A DNA stretch of 55,482 bases from Actinobacteria bacterium OK074 (GTDB lineage Bacteria > Actinomycetota > Actinomycetes > Streptomycetales > Streptomycetaceae), in contig LJCV01000273.1 in the NCBI GenBank assembly GCA_001298575.1, positions 1-55,482 on the forward strand. Reading direction: 5' to 3'. Under the pieces are notes generated by a model. It was not told where the DNA came from. It searched no databases and was given only the letters and a program-made list of their open reading frames with translations. The position numbers and the translations under genes are program-made. Of the stretch, positions 49,147 to 55,482 are shown one piece after another. The first letter of the stretch is position 1. Every line of letters starts with the position of its first letter.

Positions 49147-49941
49147 TCAGGCGGTGTCCCGCAGCACCTGGTCGCGCAGTTTGTCGCAGCAGCGGCTGAT
49201 CAGGCGGGAGACGTGCATCTGCGAGACGCCGAACCGCTCGGCGATGCGGCTCTGGGTCATCTCGCCGAAGAACCGCAGGTAGAGGATGTCCCGCTCGCGT
49301 TCCGGCAGCTCCTGGAGGCAGGGTTTGACGGCCTCGCGGTCGATGACGACGTCCAGGGCCGGGTCGGGCGAGCCGAGGACGTCGCCGAGGCGGAAGCCGT
49401 CCTCGCTGCCGGGGAACTCCGCGTCCAGCGAGAGCGGGGCGAAGCTGTCCAGCGCCTCCATCCCCACCAGCGTGTCCTCCTCGCTCAGCCCGGCCCGCTC
49501 GGCGATCTCGGCCACGGTGGGCCGGCGGCCCTGCACGGTCTGGGACAGCTCCTGCGCGGCGACCCGGACGCGGTTGCGGAGGTCCTGCACGCGGCGCGGC
49601 ACATGCACGGCCCACATGTGGTCGCGGAAGTGCCGCTTGATCTCGCCGGTGATGGTCGGCACGGCGTAGCTCTCGAACGCGTTGCCGCGCTCGGGGTCGT
49701 ACCGGTCGACGGCCTTGACCAGCCCGAGGGCGGCGATCTGGCGCAAGTCCTCGGAGCTTTCGCCGCGGTTGCGGAAGCGTCCCGCGATCCGGTCGGCCAT
49801 GGGGAGCCACGCCTCGACGGTCTTGTCGCGGATCCTGTCGCGCTGCGGGCCGACGGGGAGCGTGGCGAGCTCGCGGAAGGACTCCGCGCTGTCGGGGGCG
49901 TCGTCGTGCGGGTGGTTCCTGGTGCTCATTCGAGTTGGCAT
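49147..49941 (-). CDS. RNA polymerase sigma factor, SigB/SigF/SigG family
   Basis: About 264 aa from ATG 49941 (AGGAG about 11 bases upstream; ATG 49929 is an alternative). Region 2 is MADRIAGRFRNRGESSEDLRQIAALGLVKAVDRYDPERGNAFESYAVPTITGEIKRHFRD, written here in parts: MADRIAGRFRNRGE, DLRQIAALGLVKAVDRYDP and FESYAVPTITGEIKRHFRD. Region 3 is VQGRRPTVAEIAERAGLSE; region 4 is ERERDILYLRFFGEMTQSRI, then AERFGVSQMHVSRLISR. This is the stress and differentiation group with many paralogues in Streptomyces. No anti-sigma factor gene is adjacent. Confidence 0.93.
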   Translation of the reverse strand: MPTRMSTRNHPHDDAPDSAESFRELATLPVGPQRDRIRDKTVEAWLPMADRIAGRFRNRGESSEDLRQIAALGLVKAVDRYDPERGNAFESYAVPTITGEIKRHFRDHMWAVHVPRRVQDLRNRVRVAAQELSQTVQGRRPTVAEIAERAGLSEEDTLVGMEALDSFAPLSLDAEFPGSEDGFRLGDVLGSPDPALDVVIDREAVKPCLQELPERERDILYLRFFGEMTQSRIAERFGVSQMHVSRLISRCCDKLRDQVLRDTA

Positions 49942-50123
49942 GGTGTTCACAACTCCTGGGGCTCTGGAATGGGCGGTCACCGTGGTGGGCGTCCCGGCCA
50001 TCCAGACAGGCGCACCCGCGGCGAGGTCCGCCGCCCACGGATGTGCCTGCTGTCCGAAGCACTACTGGGCGCGTACCCGTGCGGGTGGGTGGCAAACGTC
50101 GGGTCTCCGCGTGAGTCGCGGGG

Positions 50124-50640
50124 GCCGGGGCGAGGCCGTCGCCGACACGATCGCGGTGTGCGCCGAGTTCGGCGCACCGGTGCTGTCGGTCGACCCCGAG
50201 CGGCGCACCGGTGTCGTCGAACCGGGCATCGTGCTGGACGAACTCAACCGTCAACTCGCCGACCGCCACCTCCAGTTCGGCCCCAAGCCGTCGCCCCACA
50301 GCCACTGCCCCCTCGGCGGCACGATCGGCGACGACGCGTGCGGCGGCTCCGCCCAGGCGTACGGCAAGACCGTGGACGACGTCCGGCGGCTGGAGCTCCT
50401 GACCTACGACGGCACCCGGTGCTGGGTCGGCCCCACCTCCGCCGCCGAGTACGACGGCAGGGCGCGTATCCGGGCTCGTTGCGGGAGCCGCCGGAGGGCG
50501 AGAGCCGGCTCATGGTCCGGTGCACCGGGGACAGCCAGGCCGAAGTCGACGAGCAGGGACGGCAGTTGATCCGCGCTCTCGGACGCGGCGAGGACGACCC
50601 TTCCGTGGCCTTCTCCGATGGGACAACAACGCCTTCACGT
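50124..50640 (+). pseudogene. Remnant of an FAD-linked oxidase (GlcD/D-lactate dehydrogenase type)
   Basis: SVDPERRTGVVEPGIVLDEL, PLGGTIGDDACGGSAQAYGK and TVDDVRRLELLTYDGTR (about 50129-50465) are the FAD-binding PCMH domain of this family. The N-terminal start and the whole middle are absent. A piece of the distal part (EPPEGESRLMVRCTGDSQ, EVDEQGRQLIRALGRGEDDP) follows directly in another frame (about 50478-50620). It is a deleted, frameshifted gene. Confidence 0.75.
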
Positions 50641-50820
50641 CCGTGTTCGCCCCGTTCACCGAGATCGGGCCCGACGAGTACCGCGGCGGACCGGCCGCGC
50701 CGCAAGCAGTACTCCGCGGGCGCGTCCACCGCCGCGACCATCCTCGCCAACAAGGTGGCACCGGGCCTGCTGGACCGCTACCTCGCCCGCACCGGCGACG
50801 ATGGCGCCGGCGCCGGGAGT
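50622..50820 (+). pseudogene. Remnant of a short-chain dehydrogenase
   Basis: DNNAFTSVFAPFTEIGPDEY (about 50622-50685) is the central NNAxTSVFAPFTE segment of an SDR group common in Streptomyces. The next readable part, QYSAGASTAATILANKVAPG then LLDRYLARTG (about 50705-50800), is the C-terminal end of the same kind of protein in another frame. The catalytic Tyr-Lys region between them is missing. It abuts the oxidase remnant, so two genes have been collapsed by deletions. Confidence 0.65.
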
Positions 50821-51033
50821 CGGAGCGGCGCCAGAAGCTGTTGTGCCCAACTTTCTGGCGCCTTCGCTCCGCGGGCCCGCCGAACGCCTCTCCCGAGTTG
50901 CCCCATGAGCACGGGGCAAACCCCGTCCGCCGTTCTCTTTCTCTCGTCGGACGACTCGTCTTCTCTCGTCGGGCGACTCATCGGGCCCGGGCGGGGTACG
51001 CGTGGCCGTTGGCCGGCAAGAGGGGACGCGTCC
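50821..51033. other. Non-coding spacer with hairpin
   Basis: No gene is seen. TTGCCCC-ATGAGCAC-GGGGCAA (50898-50919) could be a weak terminator. The promoter of the cation-efflux gene should lie in the right part. Confidence 0.4.
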
Positions 51034-52203
51034 ATGGACAGGGCAGGGACAGCGACAAGGGCAGGAGCAGCAGGGACCGCAGCAGGGACAGCAGCAGGGA
51101 CAGCAGCAGGGGCAGGAGCAGGTGGGAGCGGCGGCGAGGACGGCCGTACCAAGGTGACGGTCTTCGTGGCGCTCACCGCCAACATGGTGATCGCGCTCGC
51201 GAAGGTCCTGGGCGGTCTGTTCACCGGCTCCCCCGCGCTGCTCTCGGAGGCCGCGCACTCCGTCGCGGACAGCCTCAACGAGGTGTTCCTGCTGGCTTCG
51301 CTACGCCGTAGCAAACGCGCCCCCGACGCCGCCCACCCCTTCGGCTACGGCAAGGAACGGTACTTCTGGTCCCTGCTGGCGGCGGTCGGCATCTTCGTCA
51401 TGGGCGGCTGCTTCTCCTTCTTCCAGGGCGCGGAGGCCCTGCGCTCCGACGCCTCCGAGTCCCGCACCGGCTACCTCGCGGGTCTCGCGGTGCTCTGCGT
51501 CGCGCTGCTCGCCGAGGGCACCTCGCTCGCCAAGGCCCTGCACCAGGTGCGCGGTCAGGCCCGGCGGGCGGGGCGCGGGTTCCTGGCGCAGCTCCGCCGC
51601 CGCGAGGACCCCGCCCTGCGTACGGTGCTGGCCGAGGACAGCACGGCGGTGCTGGGCGTGCTGACCGCCATCGTCGGACTGAGCCTGCACATGGCCACGG
51701 GGAGCGCGGTGTGGGAGGGGTGGGCCTCGCTGTGCATCGGCGCGCTGCTCGTGTACGTCGCCTACCGGCTCGGCCGCGACGCCCGCGAGCAGCTGATCGG
51801 CGAGGCGGTGGACCCCGAGACCCGGCAGGCCGTCCGCGCCCACCTCGACGGGCAGCCGGAGGTGGACACGGTCACCGCCCTGCTCACCATGCGGCTGGGC
51901 CTGGACTCGACCCTGCTGGCCGCGCGGATCGACCTCGTCCCCGGGCTCGACAGCGAGGAGGTCGAGGTGGTCTCCGGGCGGATCAAGGACTCGGTGGCGC
52001 GCCGCTGGCCGACCCTCGACCGGGTGTTCCTGGACATCACCGACGCCTCGCACGAGGACCGGGTCCGCGCAGGCGAGGAGCGCGCGGCGCTGGAGGGTGA
52101 GGTCGGGGCGCTGGACGGGGAAGCCGGGGCGCTGGTCGGGGAGGTCGGGGAGGTCGGGGTGGATGGGGCAGTCGGCGATGCGCTGCCGCAGAAGCAAGGC
52201 TGA
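51034..52203 (+). CDS. Cation diffusion facilitator family transporter
   Basis: A 389-aa cation-efflux protein from ATG 51034 (GAGGGG upstream). It has six membrane helices with the metal-site motif SEAAHSVADSLNEVF (HxxxD) in helix II, HPFGYGKERYFWSL after helix II and TAVLGVLTAIVG (helix V). The Asp-x-x-x-Asp of helix V is replaced here by EDSTAV, a variation to note. The C-terminal cytoplasmic domain is ferredoxin-like. Both ends are low-complexity: an Ala/Gly/Thr repeat at the N-terminus and a Gly/Glu/Val repeat at the C-terminus. It exports Zn, Mn or Fe ions in exchange for protons. Confidence 0.9.
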   Translation: MDRAGTATRAGAAGTAAGTAAGTAAGAGAGGSGGEDGRTKVTVFVALTANMVIALAKVLGGLFTGSPALLSEAAHSVADSLNEVFLLASLRRSKRAPDAAHPFGYGKERYFWSLLAAVGIFVMGGCFSFFQGAEALRSDASESRTGYLAGLAVLCVALLAEGTSLAKALHQVRGQARRAGRGFLAQLRRREDPALRTVLAEDSTAVLGVLTAIVGLSLHMATGSAVWEGWASLCIGALLVYVAYRLGRDAREQLIGEAVDPETRQAVRAHLDGQPEVDTVTALLTMRLGLDSTLLAARIDLVPGLDSEEVEVVSGRIKDSVARRWPTLDRVFLDITDASHEDRVRAGEERAALEGEVGALDGEAGALVGEVGEVGVDGAVGDALPQKQG

Positions 52204-52282
52204 AAAGCGTGCCTTTTATCCGGCGCGGCCCGCATGATGCGCGGCACGGGGGGAACTCGGCCTTTCGGAAAGGAGAATCCAA

Positions 52283-52453
52283 ATGGCCGCATTGATCCTT
52301 GTTCTTCTTCTCGCACTGCTTCTGGGCGGTGCCGGATTCGCTGTTCACATTCTGTGGTGGATCGCCATCATCGTCGCGGTTCTGTGGGTCCTGGGATTCG
52401 TTTTCCGGGGCACCGGAACGGGCGGCGCGCGGGGCCGCTGGTACCGGTGGTGA
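52283..52453 (+). CDS. Very small hydrophobic membrane protein (56 aa)
   Basis: From ATG 52283 with GGAAAGGAG 8 bases upstream. It consists of two closely spaced hydrophobic stretches (ALILVLLLALLLGGAGFAV and WWIAIIVAVLWVLGFVF) and a short Gly/Arg/Trp tail. It resembles the small hydrophobic-protein family found in stress operons of many bacteria (lmo0937/DUF5670-like). GTG of the next gene overlaps its TGA (GTGA). Function unknown; a membrane-stress role is commonly suggested. Confidence 0.75.
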   Translation: MAALILVLLLALLLGGAGFAVHILWWIAIIVAVLWVLGFVFRGTGTGGARGRWYRW

Positions 52454-52758
52454 GTCAGCCCCTCGCCGCGTCCGGCGGGCCGGCCTGGCCCTTCCTGGTG
52501 ACGGCCGTCGTACTGATCGTCGTGCTGGTCGGCGCCGTGCAGTACGGCATCAGGCGCCGACCGCGCGAGCGTCCGCCCGGCCCGGACGCCCGCTCCCGCG
52601 CCGGGAGCTGGCAGACCCCGGCGGAACGCGACGCCGACGCCGATGCTGATGCCGACGCCGACGGCGATGCCGCCATCGACGCCGATTCCGGCGTGGGCGC
52701 GGAAAGCAAGAACACCGGTCCGGAACGGAAATCCGGCAGCGGGAAAGAAGCGAGGTGA
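52450..52758 (+). CDS. DUF6479-like single-span membrane protein
   Basis: A 102-aa protein from GTG 52450, overlapping the stop of the hydrophobic protein. One membrane helix (WPFLVTAVVLIVVLVGAVQYG) is followed by an Arg/Pro-rich segment (IRRRPRERPPGPD) and an Asp-Ala repeat. This arrangement is that of DUF6479 proteins of Streptomyces. Function is unknown. It is part of a three-gene unit with the small protein upstream and the DUF7218-like gene downstream. Confidence 0.65.
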   Translation: MSQPLAASGGPAWPFLVTAVVLIVVLVGAVQYGIRRRPRERPPGPDARSRAGSWQTPAERDADADADADADGDAAIDADSGVGAESKNTGPERKSGSGKEAR

Positions 52759-52763
52759 ATACC

Positions 52764-53087
52764 ATGCCGACTGGTTCCAGCCCCAAGCGGGAACGCCAGT
52801 ACAAGCACATCAAGGAAAGCGCGAAGGAAAGGGGCGAGAGCGAGAAGCGGGCCGAGGAGATCGCTGCTCGTACGGTCAACAAGGAGCGGGCCAGGTCCGG
52901 GGAGTCCAGGACCGCGAGCCGTGCCTCCACCCGGGACCTGTCCTCCGCCCGCCGCGGCGGCCGACGCTCGCACAGCGGCGCCGAGGGTCCCACCTACGCC
53001 CAGCTCTACGCGGAGGCCAAGCGCCGCGACATCCACGGCCGCTCCACCATGAACAAGGCCGCGCTGAAGCGGGCGCTGGGCCGCTGA
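52764..53087 (+). CDS. Small basic protein, plasmid-stabilisation/Rho-N-like (DUF7218-like)
   Basis: A 107-aa protein from ATG 52764 (GAGG 8 bases upstream). The N-terminal half is highly charged and helical (KRERQYKHIKESAKERGESE, KRAEEIAARTVNKERA). The C-terminal TYAQLYAEAKRRDIHGRSTM then NKAALKRALGR is an SAP/Rho-N-like helix-extended-loop-helix, which may bind nucleic acid. It is annotated in many actinobacteria as plasmid stabilisation protein without proof. A perfect terminator follows. Confidence 0.8.
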   Translation: MPTGSSPKRERQYKHIKESAKERGESEKRAEEIAARTVNKERARSGESRTASRASTRDLSSARRGGRRSHSGAEGPTYAQLYAEAKRRDIHGRSTMNKAALKRALGR

Positions 53088-53092
53088 GCACA

Positions 53093-53132
53093 CGACGACG
53101 GCCACCTCGCAACTGCGGGGTGGCCGTCGTCG
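53093..53132. terminator. Strong hairpin terminator
   Basis: CGACGACGGCCACC and GGTGGCCGTCGTCG form a perfect 14-bp stem around 12 bases, 6 bases after the preceding stop. Confidence 0.9.
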
Positions 53133-53210
53133 TCGTACAAGAAGCCGTACAAGAATTGGATCAGGGACGGACAGGCGTCTCAGCCCGGGAACCAGCAACC
53201 ATCCATGAAG

Positions 53211-53283
53211 TACCCCCAACGGGATTCGAACCCGTGCTACCGCCTTGAAAGGGCGGCGTCCTAGGCCGCTAGACGATGAGGGC
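53211..53283 (-). tRNA. tRNA-Glu (anticodon TTC)
   Basis: A 73-nt cloverleaf. The acceptor GCCCTCA pairs with TGGGGGT (two G-U pairs). The anticodon arm is CCGCC-CTTTCAA-GGCGG with anticodon TTC, and the T arm is ACGGG-TTCGAAT-CCCGT. The discriminator is A and CCA is not encoded. Confidence 0.93.
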
Positions 53284-53366
53284 TAATCGGGCCGCCTGGG
53301 CGCCGCATCGCGGCGCGTCGGGGACGTGAGAAGCATAGGGGATGGGGGGAGAGATCGCCAAAACGG

Positions 53367-54947
53367 TTACGGGGCCGCGGAGCGCGAGGCGCTGGGTGAC
53401 GTGAGCGATGTGGGTGACGTGGGTGATGCAGGTGATGGGGATGGCGTGGGTGACGGGGACGCGCCCGGTTGGTTCTCCTTGGGGAGATGGCGGGTGACCT
53501 CGGCCGTCGTTTCGCCGAGGCCGCCGAGTTTGAGCTCGTCCCATGCCTGGAGGCGGCGGGTGTCGCGGTCGAAGTAGAGGATCGACGCCTCGATCGGGTC
53601 GGGGTACGTGCCCTCGACCGCGCGCAGACCGCTGCCGCCCGTCGAGCCCTCGACGCGCAGCCGGGTGCCGTGCTCCATGACCTCGGTCTCCTCGTGGTGG
53701 AGATGGCCGGAGAGGACGAGCGGAACCGTGCCGTCCGTCTCGCGGGCCGCGGAGGGTTCGTGGACGACGGCGACGTCGGCCGGGGTGCCCGCCGCGGTCT
53801 GCGCGCGCAGCGCCGCCGCGAGGCGCCCGCCGGCCTCGGCCTCGACGTCCTCACCCGTCTGTTCCGTCGAGCGGTCGGGAGTGAACTGCGGGTCGCCGAT
53901 GCCCGCGAAACGCAGCCCCGCGACGGTACGGGCCGCGCCGTCGTCCAGGACACGCACGTTCTTCATGCGCTCCAGATAGCGCTGCGTGGTCGTCGAGTCG
54001 TGGTTGCCGCGCACCCAGACGTACGGCACCCCGAGGTCGGCGATCGGGTCCAGGAAGGCGTTCTCCGCCGCCGTACCGTGGTCCATCGTGTCGCCGGAGT
54101 CGACGATGACGTTCACGTCGTACTGCTCGACCAGGGAGCCGATGATTTTCCAGCTCGCCGGGTTGAGGTGGATGTCCGACACGTGCAGGACCCGGATCGT
54201 GGACGGGTCCGGCTGGTACGCGGGGAGGGTGGACGTGACGTCGTACAGCTTCGTCACGTTCGTCACCAGGCGGGCCAATTCCTTCTGGTAGACGTCGAAT
54301 TCGGTGACGATGCTGCGCGCGTTGCCGACGAGGGAGGGCGCGGAGGAGAGCAGGCCGGTGTACTTGGGTTCGAGGACCGACTCCGGGTTCCAGGTGGCGT
54401 ACGCCGTCCCGCCGGACGCGGCCAGCAGGGCGAGCGCGAGGCCGCCCGCGGCGAGGGCCCGGCGCGGGCGGCGGTAGACGGCGAGGCCGAGGACCGTGGC
54501 GCCGGTGACGACGGCGACGCAGGAGCGGACGGCGAGGTCCAGGGTGCCGCGCTCCACGTCGTGGGTGACCTCCTGCTGGAGGCCGGAGATGCGTTCCGGG
54601 TGGTCGACGAGGGCCTGCGCGCGGACCGGGTCCAGCTGGTCGACGTTGACGTCCAGGCGGACGGGGGCCGCGTGGCTGCTCAGTTCGAGCGTGCCGAGCG
54701 GGGAGACGTTGATCTTCGTGCCGCCGGTGAGGGAGGGGCGCAGCGCCATGGTGGTGTTCATGGGGCCCACGGGGGTGCGGACGTTGCCGACGACGAGGAG
54801 GCCGAGCCAGGCGCCTACGACGACGACCGCGGCGAGGGAGAGGGCTTGGAGCCAGGGGTGGAGGTGGGTGCGGGGTGCCAGGGCCAAGCGGGGGGTGCGG
54901 CGGGCGCTGCGGGCGCGGAGTCGCTGGGGCAGGGGGATGCGGGGCAC
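53367..54947 (-). CDS. Membrane-associated metallophosphoesterase
   Basis: About 526 aa from GTG 54947; the start is uncertain because no ribosome binding site is visible. The N-terminal half has membrane helices (LQALSLAAVVVVGAWLGLLV and two more around the ALAAGGLALALLAASGG region) and an extracytoplasmic loop. The catalytic calcineurin-like domain has VSDIHLNP (D-x-H), VDSGDTMDHG (GD-x-x-D), VRGNHDS (GNHD), AVVHEPS and LSGHLHHEE (GHxH), the full di-metal site. It should hydrolyse phosphomonoesters or diesters at the membrane. The C-terminus ends in a Pro/Ser/Thr repeat. Confidence 0.9.
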   Translation of the reverse strand: MPRIPLPQRLRARSARRTPRLALAPRTHLHPWLQALSLAAVVVVGAWLGLLVVGNVRTPVGPMNTTMALRPSLTGGTKINVSPLGTLELSSHAAPVRLDVNVDQLDPVRAQALVDHPERISGLQQEVTHDVERGTLDLAVRSCVAVVTGATVLGLAVYRRPRRALAAGGLALALLAASGGTAYATWNPESVLEPKYTGLLSSAPSLVGNARSIVTEFDVYQKELARLVTNVTKLYDVTSTLPAYQPDPSTIRVLHVSDIHLNPASWKIIGSLVEQYDVNVIVDSGDTMDHGTAAENAFLDPIADLGVPYVWVRGNHDSTTTQRYLERMKNVRVLDDGAARTVAGLRFAGIGDPQFTPDRSTEQTGEDVEAEAGGRLAAALRAQTAAGTPADVAVVHEPSAARETDGTVPLVLSGHLHHEETEVMEHGTRLRVEGSTGGSGLRAVEGTYPDPIEASILYFDRDTRRLQAWDELKLGGLGETTAEVTRHLPKENQPGASPSPTPSPSPASPTSPTSLTSPSASRSAAP

Positions 54948-55043
54948 TGGGCGCGTATGCCCGCGGGGGGAGGGGCGTATGCGGGCCGTGGTCGGTCGGG
55001 TCGTCGGCGGTCGGTCGGGGGGTTCGTCGTCGACAATGGGGCT

Positions 55044-55394
55044 GTGCTGGAGATGACGCGCGAGGAGTTCGAGGAACTGGTCGGCGAGGCGCTGGACCGG
55101 ATTCCGCCGGAGTTGACGCGGCTGATGGACAACGTGGCGGTGTTCGTCGAGGACGAGCCCGACCCGGGCGATCCCGAGCTGCTCGGACTGTACGAGGGCA
55201 CTCCGTTGACGGACCGGGGGGAGTGGTACGCCGGGGTGCTGCCCGATCGGATCACGGTGTACCGGGGGCCGACGCTGCGGATGTGCGCGTCGCACGAGGA
55301 GGTGGTCGCGGAGACGGAGGTGACGGTTGTGCATGAGATCGCTCATCACTTCGGGATTGATGATGAGCGGTTGCATGCGTTGGGGTATGGGTGA
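55044..55394 (+). CDS. Small zincin-like metallopeptidase (PF06262/DUF1025-like)
   Basis: A 116-aa protein from GTG 55044 (ATG 55053 is an alternative). VVHEIAHHFGIDDERLHALGYG contains HExxH and the downstream G-I-D-D/E typical of the minimal gluzincin-like metallopeptidase family, written in full only as HEIAHHFGIDD. The N-terminal MTREEFEELVGEALDRIPPE is also typical. Physiological substrate is unknown. It is transcribed divergently from the metallophosphoesterase, whose N-terminus lies about 97 bases away. The sequence beyond the stop (55395-55482) is GGGGCT/GGTGTG-type low complexity. Confidence 0.88.
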   Translation: MLEMTREEFEELVGEALDRIPPELTRLMDNVAVFVEDEPDPGDPELLGLYEGTPLTDRGEWYAGVLPDRITVYRGPTLRMCASHEEVVAETEVTVVHEIAHHFGIDDERLHALGYG

Positions 55395-55482
55395 GGGGGT
55401 GTGTGATGGTGGGGCGGGGGTTGGCGGTTGGGGGCTGGGGCTGGGGCTGGGGGTGGTGGTGTGGCTGCGGGTGTGGCTGCGG

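Noticed and set aside
48925..52203. A single 1092-aa protein on the + strand through the sigma factor region
   Set aside because: The first 700 codons are antisense to the sigma factor and run through two gene remnants. Only the part from 51034 is a recognisable protein.

Overview
This is high-GC (about 72% by eye) actinobacterial DNA, most probably from Streptomyces. The signs are strong G/C third positions, many GTG and TTG starts, ATGA/GTGA stop-start overlaps, a SigB/SigF-type sigma factor, an F420/NADPH oxidoreductase, a DUF6479-like protein and a typical Streptomyces repeat near 42.1 kb. The left edge is a poly-G tract of about 95 bases and may be a contig end.

Layout. (1) 1-2085: a truncated Pro-rich gene, a small membrane protein, tRNA-Phe and tRNA-Asp, a decayed second copy of that tRNA pair, and a DUF1330 gene. 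(2) About 2.1-33.3 kb: a large unassigned biosynthetic gene cluster. It has a ferredoxin/P450 pair; an SDR, a PhyH-type dioxygenase and an OTCase-like gene; a second, near-canonical OTCase; a TPR-like protein and an MFS exporter; another PhyH dioxygenase, a sulfotransferase, an NAD-dependent reductase/epimerase, an SRPBCC protein and a class III aminotransferase; two orphans, one with a nucleotidyltransferase-like motif; a tightly overlapping operon (fatty-acid-desaturase-like, Dcd-like, P-loop kinase, HprK-like kinase, type I phosphodiesterase, HAD phosphatase, CYTH/TTM protein, Dcd-PPDK fusion); two ATP-grasp ligases, a free-standing adenylating enzyme, a membrane protein, a thioesterase and a carrier protein. 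(3) 33.6-43.8 kb: a sugar or sugar-alcohol locus (HAD, DeoR regulator, two zinc alcohol dehydrogenases, ABC importer, PfkB kinase, FGGY kinase). It is decaying: a 173-bp MITE-like element has entered one dehydrogenase, the FGGY kinase is frameshifted and the PfkB C-terminus looks overwritten. (4) 43.9-48.5 kb: an extradiol dioxygenase, a MarR regulator, a PEBP-like protein, a nitrilase, a secreted protein and an F420-type oxidoreductase. Five copies of one palindrome link three promoters here to the MarR regulator. (5) 48.5-55.5 kb: small membrane proteins, the sigma factor, two decayed genes, a cation-efflux protein, tRNA-Glu, a metallophosphoesterase and a small zinc metallopeptidase.

The region of greatest interest is the 31-kb cluster. 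OTCase genes, a fatty-acid-desaturase-like protein, a class III aminotransferase, two ATP-grasp ligases, an adenylating enzyme and a PPDK/PEP-synthase-like protein together resemble, from memory and unverified, the inventory reported for the Pseudomonas phaseolotoxin cluster, whose product inhibits OTCase and whose producer carries a resistant OTCase. The sulfotransferase and many phosphoryl-transfer enzymes would suit a sulfo-/phospho-amide warhead. This is a hypothesis. No PEP mutase, amidinotransferase, condensation domain or polyketide synthase is seen.
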